Below are positions 16,775 through 25,569 of a stretch of 32,675 nucleotides of DNA, in pieces. The notes under the pieces are model-generated. The model did no database searches. It saw only the letters and a list, made by a program, of their open reading frames with translations, and was not told the DNA's origin. Source of the stretch: Methylobacillus rhizosphaerae (GTDB lineage: Bacteria; Pseudomonadota; Gammaproteobacteria; Burkholderiales; Methylophilaceae); the NCBI RefSeq assembly GCF_900187985.1, contig NZ_FZOA01000013.1, forward strand, positions 1 through 32,675, given 5' to 3'. Positions within the stretch are counted from its first letter, which is position 1. Every line of letters begins with the position of its first letter. Made by a program: the position numbers and the translations under genes.

Positions 16775-18046
16775 ATGATGAGAAGAACGTATCACCAGTT
16801 ACTGTGTAGCATGGTGCTGATATCTTGGGCACCTTTATGCTGGTCAATCAATCCTGAGCCCATGACCTTGCAAATGCTCGCACATGAGTTGAGATCGCGT
16901 AATCTGCAGTTTGTCCAGGCTGAACAGGAGCTTCAGCAGATCGAAGCCCGCATCCCTCAGGCGCTGGCATGGGACCAGCCCATGATAGGCATGGAGCAGA
17001 CGCCGGTACCGCGCAGCCCGCTCAATGTCAACCGTTCCCAGGGCATGAGTTACCGTCTGACGCAAACCATGTCTTTCCCAGGCAAGAAGCGCCTGGCCGC
17101 CGATATCCTGGAAGCAGAGGCAGGCAGCGCTGGCGCACAGATCTATGGTTTATATATTGGCCTGCTGGCAGAATTGAAGCGGCAGTATTATCAGTTGCTC
17201 GCCCTGCAGCAACAAGCCGACATTAACCGCAACACGATCGAACGCCTCAACCAGGTCAAACAAGTGGCCAAGGTGCGCTACGCCAACAATGCTGCGGCAT
17301 TCGTGGAGTACATGAACGCCCAGGTGGCGCACGGTAGCGCGGAAAACGACATCTACCAGACCCAGCGCCAGATCGAGCAGACCCAGCAGGGGCTGAACGT
17401 CCTCATTGGCCGCGACCCTTCCCAGCCGCTGGCCGTCACGGTCGAACCATTGTCGCCATTGGAACTGGCACCGTTGGCTGAATTGACCAGCCAGGCACAG
17501 GGGCTGCACCCAAATGTGCGCGATTCGGCCTACCGATTGCAGGCGGCACGCAAAAGCCTGGACCTGGCGAAAAAAGCTTATTACCCCGACCTGCAGCTCA
17601 TCCTGACCAAGCACAGCAACAACCCGCCCTATGGGCTGGCAGGCAATGAATATGGTGTGGAAGTTGACTTGATCCTGCCAACCTGGTTCTTCGAGCGTGA
17701 GAAAGCAGGCGTCAGCGAAGCCAATGCAGGCGTGATTTCTGCCCAGGCCGGGGCAGAGCTGGCATGGCGCCAGGTGCAATTGGGAATCGCCAATGCCTAT
17801 AGCCAGTTGCAGCAGGCCATCAAGGAAAAAGAACTGTTGCAGCAGCGCCGCTTGCCGGAAGCGCAAGCCGCTTACCGCCTCGCCTTGAACGGCTACGCAA
17901 ACAACGCCGGGGATTTCAACGGGCTATTGCTGGCGCAGCAGAACCTGCGCGATACCGAGCTCTCAGCCGCATGGGTCGATAACGCGCTGCACCAAGCCAA
18001 GGCCGCGCTGGATGCGGCAATAGGACAAGGAATGGAATCGCCATGA
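16775..18046 (+). CDS. TolC-family outer-membrane efflux protein (CzcC-like)
   Basis: The outer-membrane channel of a tripartite efflux pump; 423 residues. A signal peptide (MMRRTYHQLLCSMVLISWAPLCWS) precedes two homologous coiled-coil repeats typical of TolC/CzcC, with LSFPGKKRLA-like TMSFPGKKRLAADIL at about 105-120. The long alpha-helical hairpins are rich in Gln and Ala. First gene of an operon of adaptor, pump, regulator and kinase; its stop overlaps the next start by four bases (ATGA). The first 50 codons have the average base composition of the window, after which GC rises clearly. Confidence 0.9.
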   Translation: MMRRTYHQLLCSMVLISWAPLCWSINPEPMTLQMLAHELRSRNLQFVQAEQELQQIEARIPQALAWDQPMIGMEQTPVPRSPLNVNRSQGMSYRLTQTMSFPGKKRLAADILEAEAGSAGAQIYGLYIGLLAELKRQYYQLLALQQQADINRNTIERLNQVKQVAKVRYANNAAAFVEYMNAQVAHGSAENDIYQTQRQIEQTQQGLNVLIGRDPSQPLAVTVEPLSPLELAPLAELTSQAQGLHPNVRDSAYRLQAARKSLDLAKKAYYPDLQLILTKHSNNPPYGLAGNEYGVEVDLILPTWFFEREKAGVSEANAGVISAQAGAELAWRQVQLGIANAYSQLQQAIKEKELLQQRRLPEAQAAYRLALNGYANNAGDFNGLLLAQQNLRDTELSAAWVDNALHQAKAALDAAIGQGMESP

Positions 18047-19140
18047 AGCGACTCTTGTTGCCGCTGGTATTTATGTCGGGAGTAGGGCTGGGAGGTTGGC
18101 TGATTCCGTGGACATCAACCACGTCGCTCGAGCCGAAAGTCGTCAGTCAGCCAGCGCAGAAAGAAGAAGCACTGAGCGCGGATAAGGTCGCTGCGGATTT
18201 CTTTTCCAGCGCCTTGCCCGAGCAGCGCGAAATAGAGGATGTCGTACCCTTGATGGGGCGGTTGGCGTTCAATGCCGAGAAGATACACCTGGTATCGGCG
18301 CGCATCGCCGGCAGGCTGGACCGCATCCTGGTGTTCGAGGGCGCCCAGGTTCGGCAGGGCCAGCCGTTGGCGGCGCTCTACAGCCCTGAATATGTTTCAG
18401 CACAGAACGAACTGCTGCTGGCGCGCAATACCTGGCGCACGCTGCAGGCGAGCAAGGTGACGCAAGACCTGGCGCAGGATGCTGAGTCCACGCTGCAGTC
18501 GGCCCGTGAGCGCATGCGAGTGATGGGCGCTTCCGAAGATGATATTGCTGCATTGGAGCAGAGTGGTCACGTCAATGAGCACCTGTTGTTGCGTGCGCCG
18601 ATCAGCGGCGTGGTCACGCAGCGCAATCTTGATCCTGGCGCTTTCATCAACCTGGGTGACAGCTTCATGTCACTCGCCGACACTTCCACGCTTTGGTTTT
18701 TTGGCAACGTCTACGAGCAGGATTACCAGCGCATCCGCCAGGGGCAGCCATTGCAGATCGAGGTGCAGGCGCTGCCCGGCAAGCGCTATAGCGCGCGCGT
18801 CGATATACTGTCTCCTACCTTGGATGTGGAAACCAACACGTTACGCGTGCGTTGCCTGGTGGTGAACGACGGCACATTGCGCCCGGACTTGTTCGCCACG
18901 GCCAGTCTCAATGTCGGCAAGCGTCCGGCATTGCTGGTGCCGGCTGATGCCGTAGTGCGCTCACAGCAGGTGGATTATCTGATTGTGGAAACGCCTGACG
19001 GTAATTACCGCAGGCGGCAAGTAGGCGTCAGGCCTTACCGGGAAGGCCTGGTTGCCGTCACGGAAGGCCTATCTGCCAATGAGAAAGTGGTCGTGCAAGG
19101 CGCAACCCTGCTCAACCAGAAACTTTCGGGAGCCATGTAA
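18043..19140 (+). CDS. Membrane-fusion adaptor protein (CusB/CzcB-like)
   Basis: The periplasmic adaptor that links the inner-membrane pump to the outer-membrane channel. It has 365 residues and an N-terminal hydrophobic anchor or signal (LLLPLVFMSGVGLGGWLIP). The two halves of the lipoyl/barrel-sandwich domain are visible as ARIAGRLDRILVFEGAQVRQGQPLA (about 86-110; the family Gly-Asp/Gly positions are kept) and LRAPISGVVTQRNLDPGAF (about 185-205). They are separated by an alpha-hairpin. The beta-barrel and membrane-proximal domains follow to residue 360. There is no His/Met-rich metal-binding tail, so metal specificity cannot be read. Its stop codon overlaps the pump start by one base. Confidence 0.9.
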   Translation: MKRLLLPLVFMSGVGLGGWLIPWTSTTSLEPKVVSQPAQKEEALSADKVAADFFSSALPEQREIEDVVPLMGRLAFNAEKIHLVSARIAGRLDRILVFEGAQVRQGQPLAALYSPEYVSAQNELLLARNTWRTLQASKVTQDLAQDAESTLQSARERMRVMGASEDDIAALEQSGHVNEHLLLRAPISGVVTQRNLDPGAFINLGDSFMSLADTSTLWFFGNVYEQDYQRIRQGQPLQIEVQALPGKRYSARVDILSPTLDVETNTLRVRCLVVNDGTLRPDLFATASLNVGKRPALLVPADAVVRSQQVDYLIVETPDGNYRRRQVGVRPYREGLVAVTEGLSANEKVVVQGATLLNQKLSGAM

Positions 19141-22100
19141 TGCAGGCAACCGGTGCTTTCATCGCTGGCGTATTGCGCCGGCGCCTGCTGATCCTTGCGC
19201 TGTCTGTCGGCCTGCTGGTGCTGGGATACATCAGTTTCACCAAGCTGCCCATCGAACCTTACCCTAATATCTCGCCGCTCAATGTACAGGTGATCACCCA
19301 ATGGCAGGGGCGCGGCACCAACGAGGTGGAGCGACAGATCACCGTGCCGGTGGAAACCGCGCTCGCCAACTTGCCCAGACTCAAGACCTTTCGTTCGGTA
19401 TCGCTGTTCGGCCTGTCGGTGGTGACGCTGCAATTCGAGGACGGCACTGATTCTTTCACTGCTCGGCAGAACGTGCAGCTGCACCTGGATAGCGCCGCAT
19501 TACCGGAGGGCGTACAGAGCGAGTTGAGCCCGGATGCCGATGCCCTGGGCGAGGTGTTGCGCTATCGCGTGGCTTCCGAGAGCGGCGACGATGTCATGGT
19601 GCTCAAGTCCTTCCAGGATTGGGAAATCTACCGCCAGCTCAAGACCGTGCCCGGCATTGCCGACATCAACGGCTTCGGCGGCCCGACCAAGCAATACCAG
19701 GTGCTGCCCGACATCCGCAAGTTGCAATCCTACAATATCTCGCTCAACGAGCTGGTCGAGGCGTTGAGCAACGCCAACGCCAACGCCGGTGGTGGTAACC
19801 TTCGGGCCGGGGAGCAGCAGTACGTGGTGCGCGGCATAGGCCTCATCAAGACCCTGCAGGACGTGCGCAATATCGTGATCGTCTCGCGCAACGGCCTGCC
19901 GGTCCGCGTGGGCGACGTGGCGCGCGTGGAGTTCGGTTTCGCGCCGCGGCTGGGCGTGGTGCAATACAACCAGGATCCGGACGCGGTGGAAGGCATTGTA
20001 CTGATGCGGCGCGGCGGCAATGCCTCGGAAATGCTGGAGCGCGTCCATCACAAGGTGGACGAGATCAACCGCGGCGGCATCCTGCCGCAAGGCATCAAGC
20101 TGGAGCCTTTCTACGACAGGCAGGAGCTGCTGGATTTGACCATGGGCACGGTGCACCATACCTTGCTGTTCGGCATGGCGCTGGTATTGATCGTGCTGTT
20201 CGTCTTTCTCGGCAGCCTGCGTGCGGCATTGGCCGTGGCCTTGGTGATCCCGCTTGCGCTCAGCGTTTCCTTTGCCGGCATGGTATTGGCTATTCCCGCC
20301 AACCTGATCTCGCTGGGCGCGATCGATTTCGGCCTGATCGTCGATGCGGCAGTGATCGTGATCGAGAACATCATGCGCCGCATGGAAAACGGCACCAGCA
20401 ACCTGCGCCAGACTATCGTCGCGGCAGCGGCGGAAGTACAGCGCCCGATGATCTTCTCCACCATGATCATCATCATGGCCTATGCGCCGCTGTTCATCAT
20501 GGGCGGCGTGGAAGGCAAGATCTTCCATCCCATGGCCTATACCATGGGCCTCGCCTTGCTCGCCTCCATGGTGCTGAGCCTGACCTTCATCCCCTCGGCG
20601 GCCTCCTTCCTGTTCAAGCCGGACAAGCTCGAACATCGCCCAGGTATGATTAACATCCTAGTCAAGATCTACCGCCCCATCTTGGCAAGATTACTGCGCA
20701 ACCCGGGCCTCGTGGCATTGGCAGCCTTGCTGGCGTTTTCCGTTGCCTTATTCGGCGCCAGCCGGCTGGGAACCAGCTTCCTGCCAACATTGGAGGAAAA
20801 CAACCTCTGGTTGCGTATCAGCCTGCCCAATACGGTGGACCTGCAATATTCCTCAGGCTTCGCCACCCAGGTGCGCGGCTACCTGCGCGAGCAGCCGGAA
20901 GTGAAGACCGTCGTGGCCCAGATCGGCCGCCCGGACGACGGCACCGATGCCACCGGGGTGTTCAACGTCGAGTTCGGGGTGTACCTGAAAAAGCCCGAAC
21001 TGTGGCCGCAAGGCGTCACACGCAGCGACCTGATACGCCGTGTGGAAAACTATCTGCAACAGGTTCCCGGCATCGAGTACAACTTCTCGCAATACATCCA
21101 GGACAATGTGGCGGAAGCCTTGTCCGGTGTGAAAGGGGAAAACTCGGTCAAGATTTTCGGCGACGACCTGGAAGTGCTGCATGAAAAGGCACTGGAAGTG
21201 CAGGCCATCCTGCAAGGCATCCAAGGCATGAGCGATGTCGGTATTTTCCGAGAGCTGGGCCAGCCAACCATGAATATCCGCGTCGACCGGGAAGCCAGCG
21301 CGCGCTTTGGCCTCAATGTGGCCGATGTGCAGGCACTGGTGGTGAACGCTATCGGCGGCAACCCGATCAGCAAGGTGCTGGAAGGCGAGCGTACCTTCGA
21401 CCTTGCCTTGCGATTCCCTGAAGGTCAGCGCAACAGTCTGGACCTGATCCAGCGCCTGTTCGTTGATACGCCAGGCGGGCAGCGCATCCCGCTTTCCATG
21501 GTGGCACAGGTGGAACTCAGCGACGGCCCGTTCTTCATCTACCGTGAATCCGGACGGCGCTTCATCGCCATTCGCTTCGGCGTGCGCGACCGCGATCTGG
21601 GCAGCGCCGCAGCCGAGGCGCAGAAGCTGGTGGCGGAGCAGGTCGAGCTACCGCGCGGCTACCGCACCCAGTGGGATGGGCAATTTAACCAGATGAAGGA
21701 GGCGCACAAGAAGCTGGCCGTCATCGTGCCGCTGACTCTGCTGGCGATCTTCATCATGCTGTATTCCGCGTTTGGTTCTGCCAAGGACGCCAGCCTGGTG
21801 CTGCTCAACGTGCCGTTCGCCACTATCGGCGGCATTGCTGCGCTCTATTTGGCGGGCGAAGAGCTTTCCATTTCCGCAGGCATTGGCTTCCTATCACTGT
21901 TCGGCATCGCCATCCAGGATGGCGTCATCCTGATCTCGTATATCAAGAGTTTGTATAATCAGGGGGAGCACGCGCTGGACGAGGCTATTCTCGAAGGCGC
22001 TGCCATGCGCCTGCGTCCGGTGTTGATGACTGCTATGCTGGCTGGCTTGGGCCTGTTGCCGGCTGCCTTGTCACAGGCCATCGGCTCGCAGGCACAGCGC

Positions 22101-22229
22101 CCGCTGGCGCTGGTGATCGTGGGCGGCATGGTCACGACTACCTTATTGACCCTGCTGGTGCTGCCTGTGGTGTTTGGCTGGATTTACCGCCATTATCCCA
22201 GGAGCGCCAGCACCCAGAGTGCTTATTAA
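19140..22229 (+). CDS. HME-type RND efflux pump (CzcA/CusA family)
   Basis: An inner-membrane proton/metal antiporter of 1029 residues, normal for RND pumps. It has one N-terminal helix, a large periplasmic loop, a central bundle of six helices, a second periplasmic loop and a C-terminal bundle. The proton-relay motif in helix 4 is DFGLIVD...VIEN with Asp396, Asp402 and Glu409. This is the same spacing as Asp402, Asp408 and Glu415 of CzcA, which marks the heavy-metal (HME) branch. The loop SRLGTSFLPTLEENN lies near 540. The exported metal cannot be deduced, because CusA-type methionine relay positions are not evident. It is coded with high GC content and strongly biased codons. Confidence 0.92.
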   Translation: MQATGAFIAGVLRRRLLILALSVGLLVLGYISFTKLPIEPYPNISPLNVQVITQWQGRGTNEVERQITVPVETALANLPRLKTFRSVSLFGLSVVTLQFEDGTDSFTARQNVQLHLDSAALPEGVQSELSPDADALGEVLRYRVASESGDDVMVLKSFQDWEIYRQLKTVPGIADINGFGGPTKQYQVLPDIRKLQSYNISLNELVEALSNANANAGGGNLRAGEQQYVVRGIGLIKTLQDVRNIVIVSRNGLPVRVGDVARVEFGFAPRLGVVQYNQDPDAVEGIVLMRRGGNASEMLERVHHKVDEINRGGILPQGIKLEPFYDRQELLDLTMGTVHHTLLFGMALVLIVLFVFLGSLRAALAVALVIPLALSVSFAGMVLAIPANLISLGAIDFGLIVDAAVIVIENIMRRMENGTSNLRQTIVAAAAEVQRPMIFSTMIIIMAYAPLFIMGGVEGKIFHPMAYTMGLALLASMVLSLTFIPSAASFLFKPDKLEHRPGMINILVKIYRPILARLLRNPGLVALAALLAFSVALFGASRLGTSFLPTLEENNLWLRISLPNTVDLQYSSGFATQVRGYLREQPEVKTVVAQIGRPDDGTDATGVFNVEFGVYLKKPELWPQGVTRSDLIRRVENYLQQVPGIEYNFSQYIQDNVAEALSGVKGENSVKIFGDDLEVLHEKALEVQAILQGIQGMSDVGIFRELGQPTMNIRVDREASARFGLNVADVQALVVNAIGGNPISKVLEGERTFDLALRFPEGQRNSLDLIQRLFVDTPGGQRIPLSMVAQVELSDGPFFIYRESGRRFIAIRFGVRDRDLGSAAAEAQKLVAEQVELPRGYRTQWDGQFNQMKEAHKKLAVIVPLTLLAIFIMLYSAFGSAKDASLVLLNVPFATIGGIAALYLAGEELSISAGIGFLSLFGIAIQDGVILISYIKSLYNQGEHALDEAILEGAAMRLRPVLMTAMLAGLGLLPAALSQAIGSQAQRPLALVIVGGMVTTTLLTLLVLPVVFGWIYRHYPRSASTQSAY

Positions 22230-22243
22230 GCTTAAGGAAAACC

Positions 22244-22915
22244 ATGCGCATATTGGTTGTTGAAGATGATGCCATCCTCGCCGAGGGCACTTGCGAGTCG
22301 CTCTCCAAGGCGGGCTATGCCGTCGACCTGGCGGAAACCGGCACCAAGGCCAATGCCATGATAGAGGCCGGGCATTACGACATGCTGTTGCTCGACATCG
22401 GCCTGCCGGGTATGGACGGCTTCGAGGTGCTGCGCCGCCTGCGTAAGCACAACAGCAGTATTCCCGTCCTCATCATCTCTGCGCGCGACGATGTCAATTT
22501 CCGCATTTACGGCCTGGATCTTGGCGCGGACGACTTCATGCTCAAGCCTTTTGTCCTCGCGGAACTGCATGCGCGCACCCGCGCCTTGCTGCGCCGCCAT
22601 ACATTGAGCGAGCGCAACACCCTGGCCTGCGGCAAGCTGGTAGTGGACCTCGGCGCCCAGCGCGCCAGCGTCGATGGTGAGCCGATCGAGCTTTCTATCC
22701 GCGAATGGGACGTGCTGGTGTACCTGTTACGCAATCTCGGCAAAGTGGTGCGCAAGGAAGCCATCATCGAAACCTTGTGTGACTGGAAGACGGACATCAG
22801 CCTTAACGCGGTGGAAGTCTACATTTCGCGCCTGCGCAGCAAGCTGGACGCATACGGCATCCAGATTCGCACCGTGCGCGGCTTCGGCTATCTGCTGGAA
22901 GAGCCGGCGCCATGA
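22244..22915 (+). CDS. OmpR-family response regulator
   Basis: A DNA-binding response regulator of 223 residues. Receiver domain 1-115: acidic pair Asp8/Asp9, phosphoacceptor Asp51 in LLLDIGLPGMDG, switch Ser79 region IISARDD, and Lys101 in FMLKPF. A winged-helix domain at about 128-220 ends with VEVYISRLRSKL and RTVRGFGYLLE. AAGGAAAA lies just before the start. It probably controls the efflux operon in which it sits and is paired with the kinase, whose start overlaps its stop by four bases. Confidence 0.95.
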   Translation: MRILVVEDDAILAEGTCESLSKAGYAVDLAETGTKANAMIEAGHYDMLLLDIGLPGMDGFEVLRRLRKHNSSIPVLIISARDDVNFRIYGLDLGADDFMLKPFVLAELHARTRALLRRHTLSERNTLACGKLVVDLGAQRASVDGEPIELSIREWDVLVYLLRNLGKVVRKEAIIETLCDWKTDISLNAVEVYISRLRSKLDAYGIQIRTVRGFGYLLEEPAP

Positions 22916-24270
22916 AGGCGGCCAACAGCCTACGGAGCAAACTGCTGCGCTGGTTGCTGGTGGCGCTGAGCGCGCTGGTGGCGGTCGGCATCCTCACCGA
23001 TTACTTCATGGCATTGGAACCCGCGCGCGAAGTGTACGACCAGCACCTGCTCAAGTTGGTGTACAACCTGGAGCGCTCGCTGCCGAATGACCCGGCACAG
23101 TGGCATGAGGCCTATCCAAAAATCGAGCGCACCTTATTGAGCAGCGAGCAGGATAGCTACGATGTGGCCAAAGCCGCCATTTTCGATCTTCGAGGCCAAT
23201 TCCTTGCAGGCGTGGCGGACCTGCCCATCCAATTTCCCTCTGTCGACAATAAACCATATTTCTATGAGGCCAAATATCAGGGCGACCCGATCCGCGTCGT
23301 CGCCATCAAGAGTCCGACGCTGGATGCCGTGCTCTACCTGGCGGAAACCACCTACAAGCGCAACCGCCTGGTGCAGAAAACGCTGATCCACATGATCGTG
23401 CCCGAACTCATTTTTGCGATTTTCTCGATTATCGTGCTCTGGGTCGGGGTAGGGCGAGGTCTGCAGCCGTTGGCGCAAATCCGCGCCCAGATCAACGTAC
23501 GCTCCGAAACTGACCTCAGTCCCATGGACGAAGGCAAGGCCCCGGTGGAAATCCGCGAGATCATTGTCGCGCTCAACTTGCTGCTTGCACGGCTCGATCA
23601 ATCCCTCAAACTGCAAAACCAGTTCCTGGCCAATGCCGCACACCAGTTGCGTACTCCATTGGCAGGCTTGCAGATGCAGCTTGAATTGGCCTCCGGACAA
23701 AGCCCGCAAGAAAGAATGCAATCCCATGAACGCATGGTGATCAGTACTCGGCGCATCGTGCGTCTCGCTAATCAGCTATTGGCATTGGCGCGAGCGGAAG
23801 GAGAGGGTGAAGTCAAGCAGTTTGCCGAGCTGGATATCAGCAATGCGATTGAGGTCCAGGCTACGGAATGGTTGTTGCGAGCCGATGCGAAAAGTATAGA
23901 CCTTGGCTTTGACCTGCATCCTGCTAAAGTCTGGGGCAGTCAGTGGCAAATCCAGGAAATGCTTGCCAACCTGGTCGATAACGCCTTGCGCTACACTCCC
24001 ATGAACGGCAACATCACCATTCGCTGTAAACAACAGCAAGAGGTCGTAATCGAAGTGGAGGACAACGGCTCCGGAATCCCGCTAGATCAGCGTGAGAATG
24101 TCTTTAACCGCTTCTATCGCCTGGATGAAGGGCCTGAAGGCTGCGGCCTGGGGCTTGCCATTGTTCACGAAATTGTGCGCCATCATGGTGGACAGATTAC
24201 TCTCGCAACAGCAGCCCATGGCGAAGGCGTCTTGGTACGGATCAAATTACCGGTAATAGCGCTGGAATGA
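22912..24270 (+). CDS. Sensor histidine kinase paired with the OmpR-type regulator
   Basis: An inner-membrane sensor kinase of 452 residues. Helix 1 is at about 11-34 and helix 2 at about 161-182, with a 125-residue periplasmic sensor of the TctE/QseC type (2CSK-like) between them. A HAMP-like linker follows. The H box is NAAHQLRTPLAGL with His244, the N box NLVDNALRYTP near 355, the G1 box EDNGSGIP and the G2 box GCGLGLAIV. The signal it senses is unknown; linkage to the HME pump suggests a metal. GC content falls visibly within the gene, from about 23640 onward. Confidence 0.93.
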   Translation: MKAANSLRSKLLRWLLVALSALVAVGILTDYFMALEPAREVYDQHLLKLVYNLERSLPNDPAQWHEAYPKIERTLLSSEQDSYDVAKAAIFDLRGQFLAGVADLPIQFPSVDNKPYFYEAKYQGDPIRVVAIKSPTLDAVLYLAETTYKRNRLVQKTLIHMIVPELIFAIFSIIVLWVGVGRGLQPLAQIRAQINVRSETDLSPMDEGKAPVEIREIIVALNLLLARLDQSLKLQNQFLANAAHQLRTPLAGLQMQLELASGQSPQERMQSHERMVISTRRIVRLANQLLALARAEGEGEVKQFAELDISNAIEVQATEWLLRADAKSIDLGFDLHPAKVWGSQWQIQEMLANLVDNALRYTPMNGNITIRCKQQQEVVIEVEDNGSGIPLDQRENVFNRFYRLDEGPEGCGLGLAIVHEIVRHHGGQITLATAAHGEGVLVRIKLPVIALE

Positions 24271-24363
24271 TCCTATTGATCCGTTGAGAGTTGGTTGTCA
24301 TGCTGCAAATACTGTGATTCTATTGATTTTCTGGTCTGGAATGAACTTCCTTGAACAGGAAGA

Positions 24364-24417
24364 TGGTGCCCGGGGCCGGAATCGAACCGGCACGCCCAAA
24401 GGGCGAGAGATTTTAAG
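24364..24417 (-). tRNA. 3' fragment of tRNA-Leu(UAA): attachment-site remnant
   Basis: Read on the reverse strand, this is the anticodon loop CTTAAAA (anticodon UAA), the 3' strand of the anticodon stem TCTCT, a long variable arm CGCCCTTTGGGCG, the T arm with GGTTCGATTCC, and the acceptor end GGGCACCA. Upstream of the loop the sequence stops fitting: the expected 5' stem AGAGA is missing and there is no D arm. It therefore cannot make a tRNA. It is best read as one end (attL or attR) of an element that integrated in the anticodon loop of a tRNA-Leu gene; the rebuilt full tRNA should lie at the other end, to the right. A weak hairpin (CTTCCTG / AGGAAG, 24349-24363) just left of it may be the old tRNA terminator. 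Confidence 0.85.
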
Positions 24418-24587
24418 TTTTCACACTTTTATATCAACATGCCCCATTATCCCATAAATTCATACCGTTACATGCTTGATATATTTCATGGAACGCCTAC
24501 AGCCAATCTTCCGGTTGACTAATTGTTGTATATATCAAATAGTGTTTACTTCCACCGCATTCCTCACAACCTACAAGAAAGTATGCA

Positions 24588-25445
24588 ATGGAGCTTTTCA
24601 TTATTGGACAAGAATATATTCGCTCCCAGCTTTTGGAATTTACTGGGAGCAAACAACAACAAACAGGAGTGATTTGGGGAAATCTTGAGCCAGGATGCAT
24701 GATTGTAACTTCAGGGGGCAGGCACGGTAAAAAAGTCGGATATTCTGATGAACCCTTACAAAATGGCTGTTGGTGGTATTTCGGACAAGGACAAAATGGG
24801 GATCACTCAATCACCAACCCAGCAAATGCAAGGCTTATTGAGGGAAAACGCTCTATCCTACTTTTCACCACCAGGGAACCTACAGCTAGCGAAGTCAGGC
24901 AACGCGGCAACTATCGGAAGTTATTTGCATTTCAGGGTACTTTCAATGTCTCCGGCTATGAAGTAGTGGTTCCTGAATCAGGCCCGCGGGCAGGGGATAA
25001 ATTGCTTAAATTCCTCTTAGTCCCTGTCGAGTCCGAAGGCTATTTAGCAATATCTTCCCAAGAACTATCATCAGGAAACATTCAAACCCTGCGTAATGAA
25101 TTGATTGGCAATACTGCTCCTGCATCCGTTATTACGGTCACTGCCTTGCGTGAATACAGGTTTAGGAGCCAAAAGGTTAAACGATACGCTTTACTAAGAG
25201 CCAATGGGACATGTGAAGCTTGCAACTCACCATCCCCATTTATTGATAGCAACGGAAATGGCTATCTAGAAGTTCACCACATATTACGCTTGGCTGATGA
25301 TGGACCAGATGAACCTCAAAATGTTGCAGCAATCTGCCCAAATTGCCATAGACGAGCTCATCACTCCAATGACCGGGATGCCTTCCAACAGCAACTATTA
25401 ACCGCGATCGCCACAAAAGAGGAATTGCTATCCAAGCAAATTTGA
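24588..25445 (+). CDS. SRA-like/HNH endonuclease
   Basis: The protein has 285 residues. The C-terminal HNH zinc-binding nuclease (about 197-262) is clear: CEAC at 209-212, EVHHILRLADDGPD with His230/His231, NVAAICPNCHRRAHH with Asn245 and Cys250/Cys253. The N-terminal part (about 25-150), with GVIWGNLEPGCMIVTSGG, WWYFGQGQNGDHSITNPAN and FQGTFNVSGYEVVVPE, resembles the SRA/PUA-like modified-base-binding domain of ScoMcrA-type enzymes. That assignment is weaker. Together they suggest a modification-dependent (type IV-like) restriction enzyme that cuts DNA carrying modified bases. The ribosome-binding site is weak (AAGAAAG). First gene inside the element; it is separated by 124 nt from the methyltransferase operon. 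Confidence 0.8.
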   Translation: MELFIIGQEYIRSQLLEFTGSKQQQTGVIWGNLEPGCMIVTSGGRHGKKVGYSDEPLQNGCWWYFGQGQNGDHSITNPANARLIEGKRSILLFTTREPTASEVRQRGNYRKLFAFQGTFNVSGYEVVVPESGPRAGDKLLKFLLVPVESEGYLAISSQELSSGNIQTLRNELIGNTAPASVITVTALREYRFRSQKVKRYALLRANGTCEACNSPSPFIDSNGNGYLEVHHILRLADDGPDEPQNVAAICPNCHRRAHHSNDRDAFQQQLLTAIATKEELLSKQI

Positions 25446-25569
25446 TAATAAAAATAATCAATTAAATTCAATATGTTACATAAAAACAAACTTTCAAACT
25501 TGAATTCCTGGACATTCAATTTACAATTGTGTATATTCAGGGGTCATAGTACATAAAAATCATATAGTT

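Noticed and set aside
19500-20636. Long reverse-strand open frame inside the RND pump gene
   Set aside because: It is a His/Asp/Gln-rich shadow caused by GC-rich codon bias of the real gene on the other strand.
24364-24450. A complete tRNA-Leu gene
   Set aside because: The D arm, acceptor 5' strand and the matching anticodon stem half are absent to the right of the loop.
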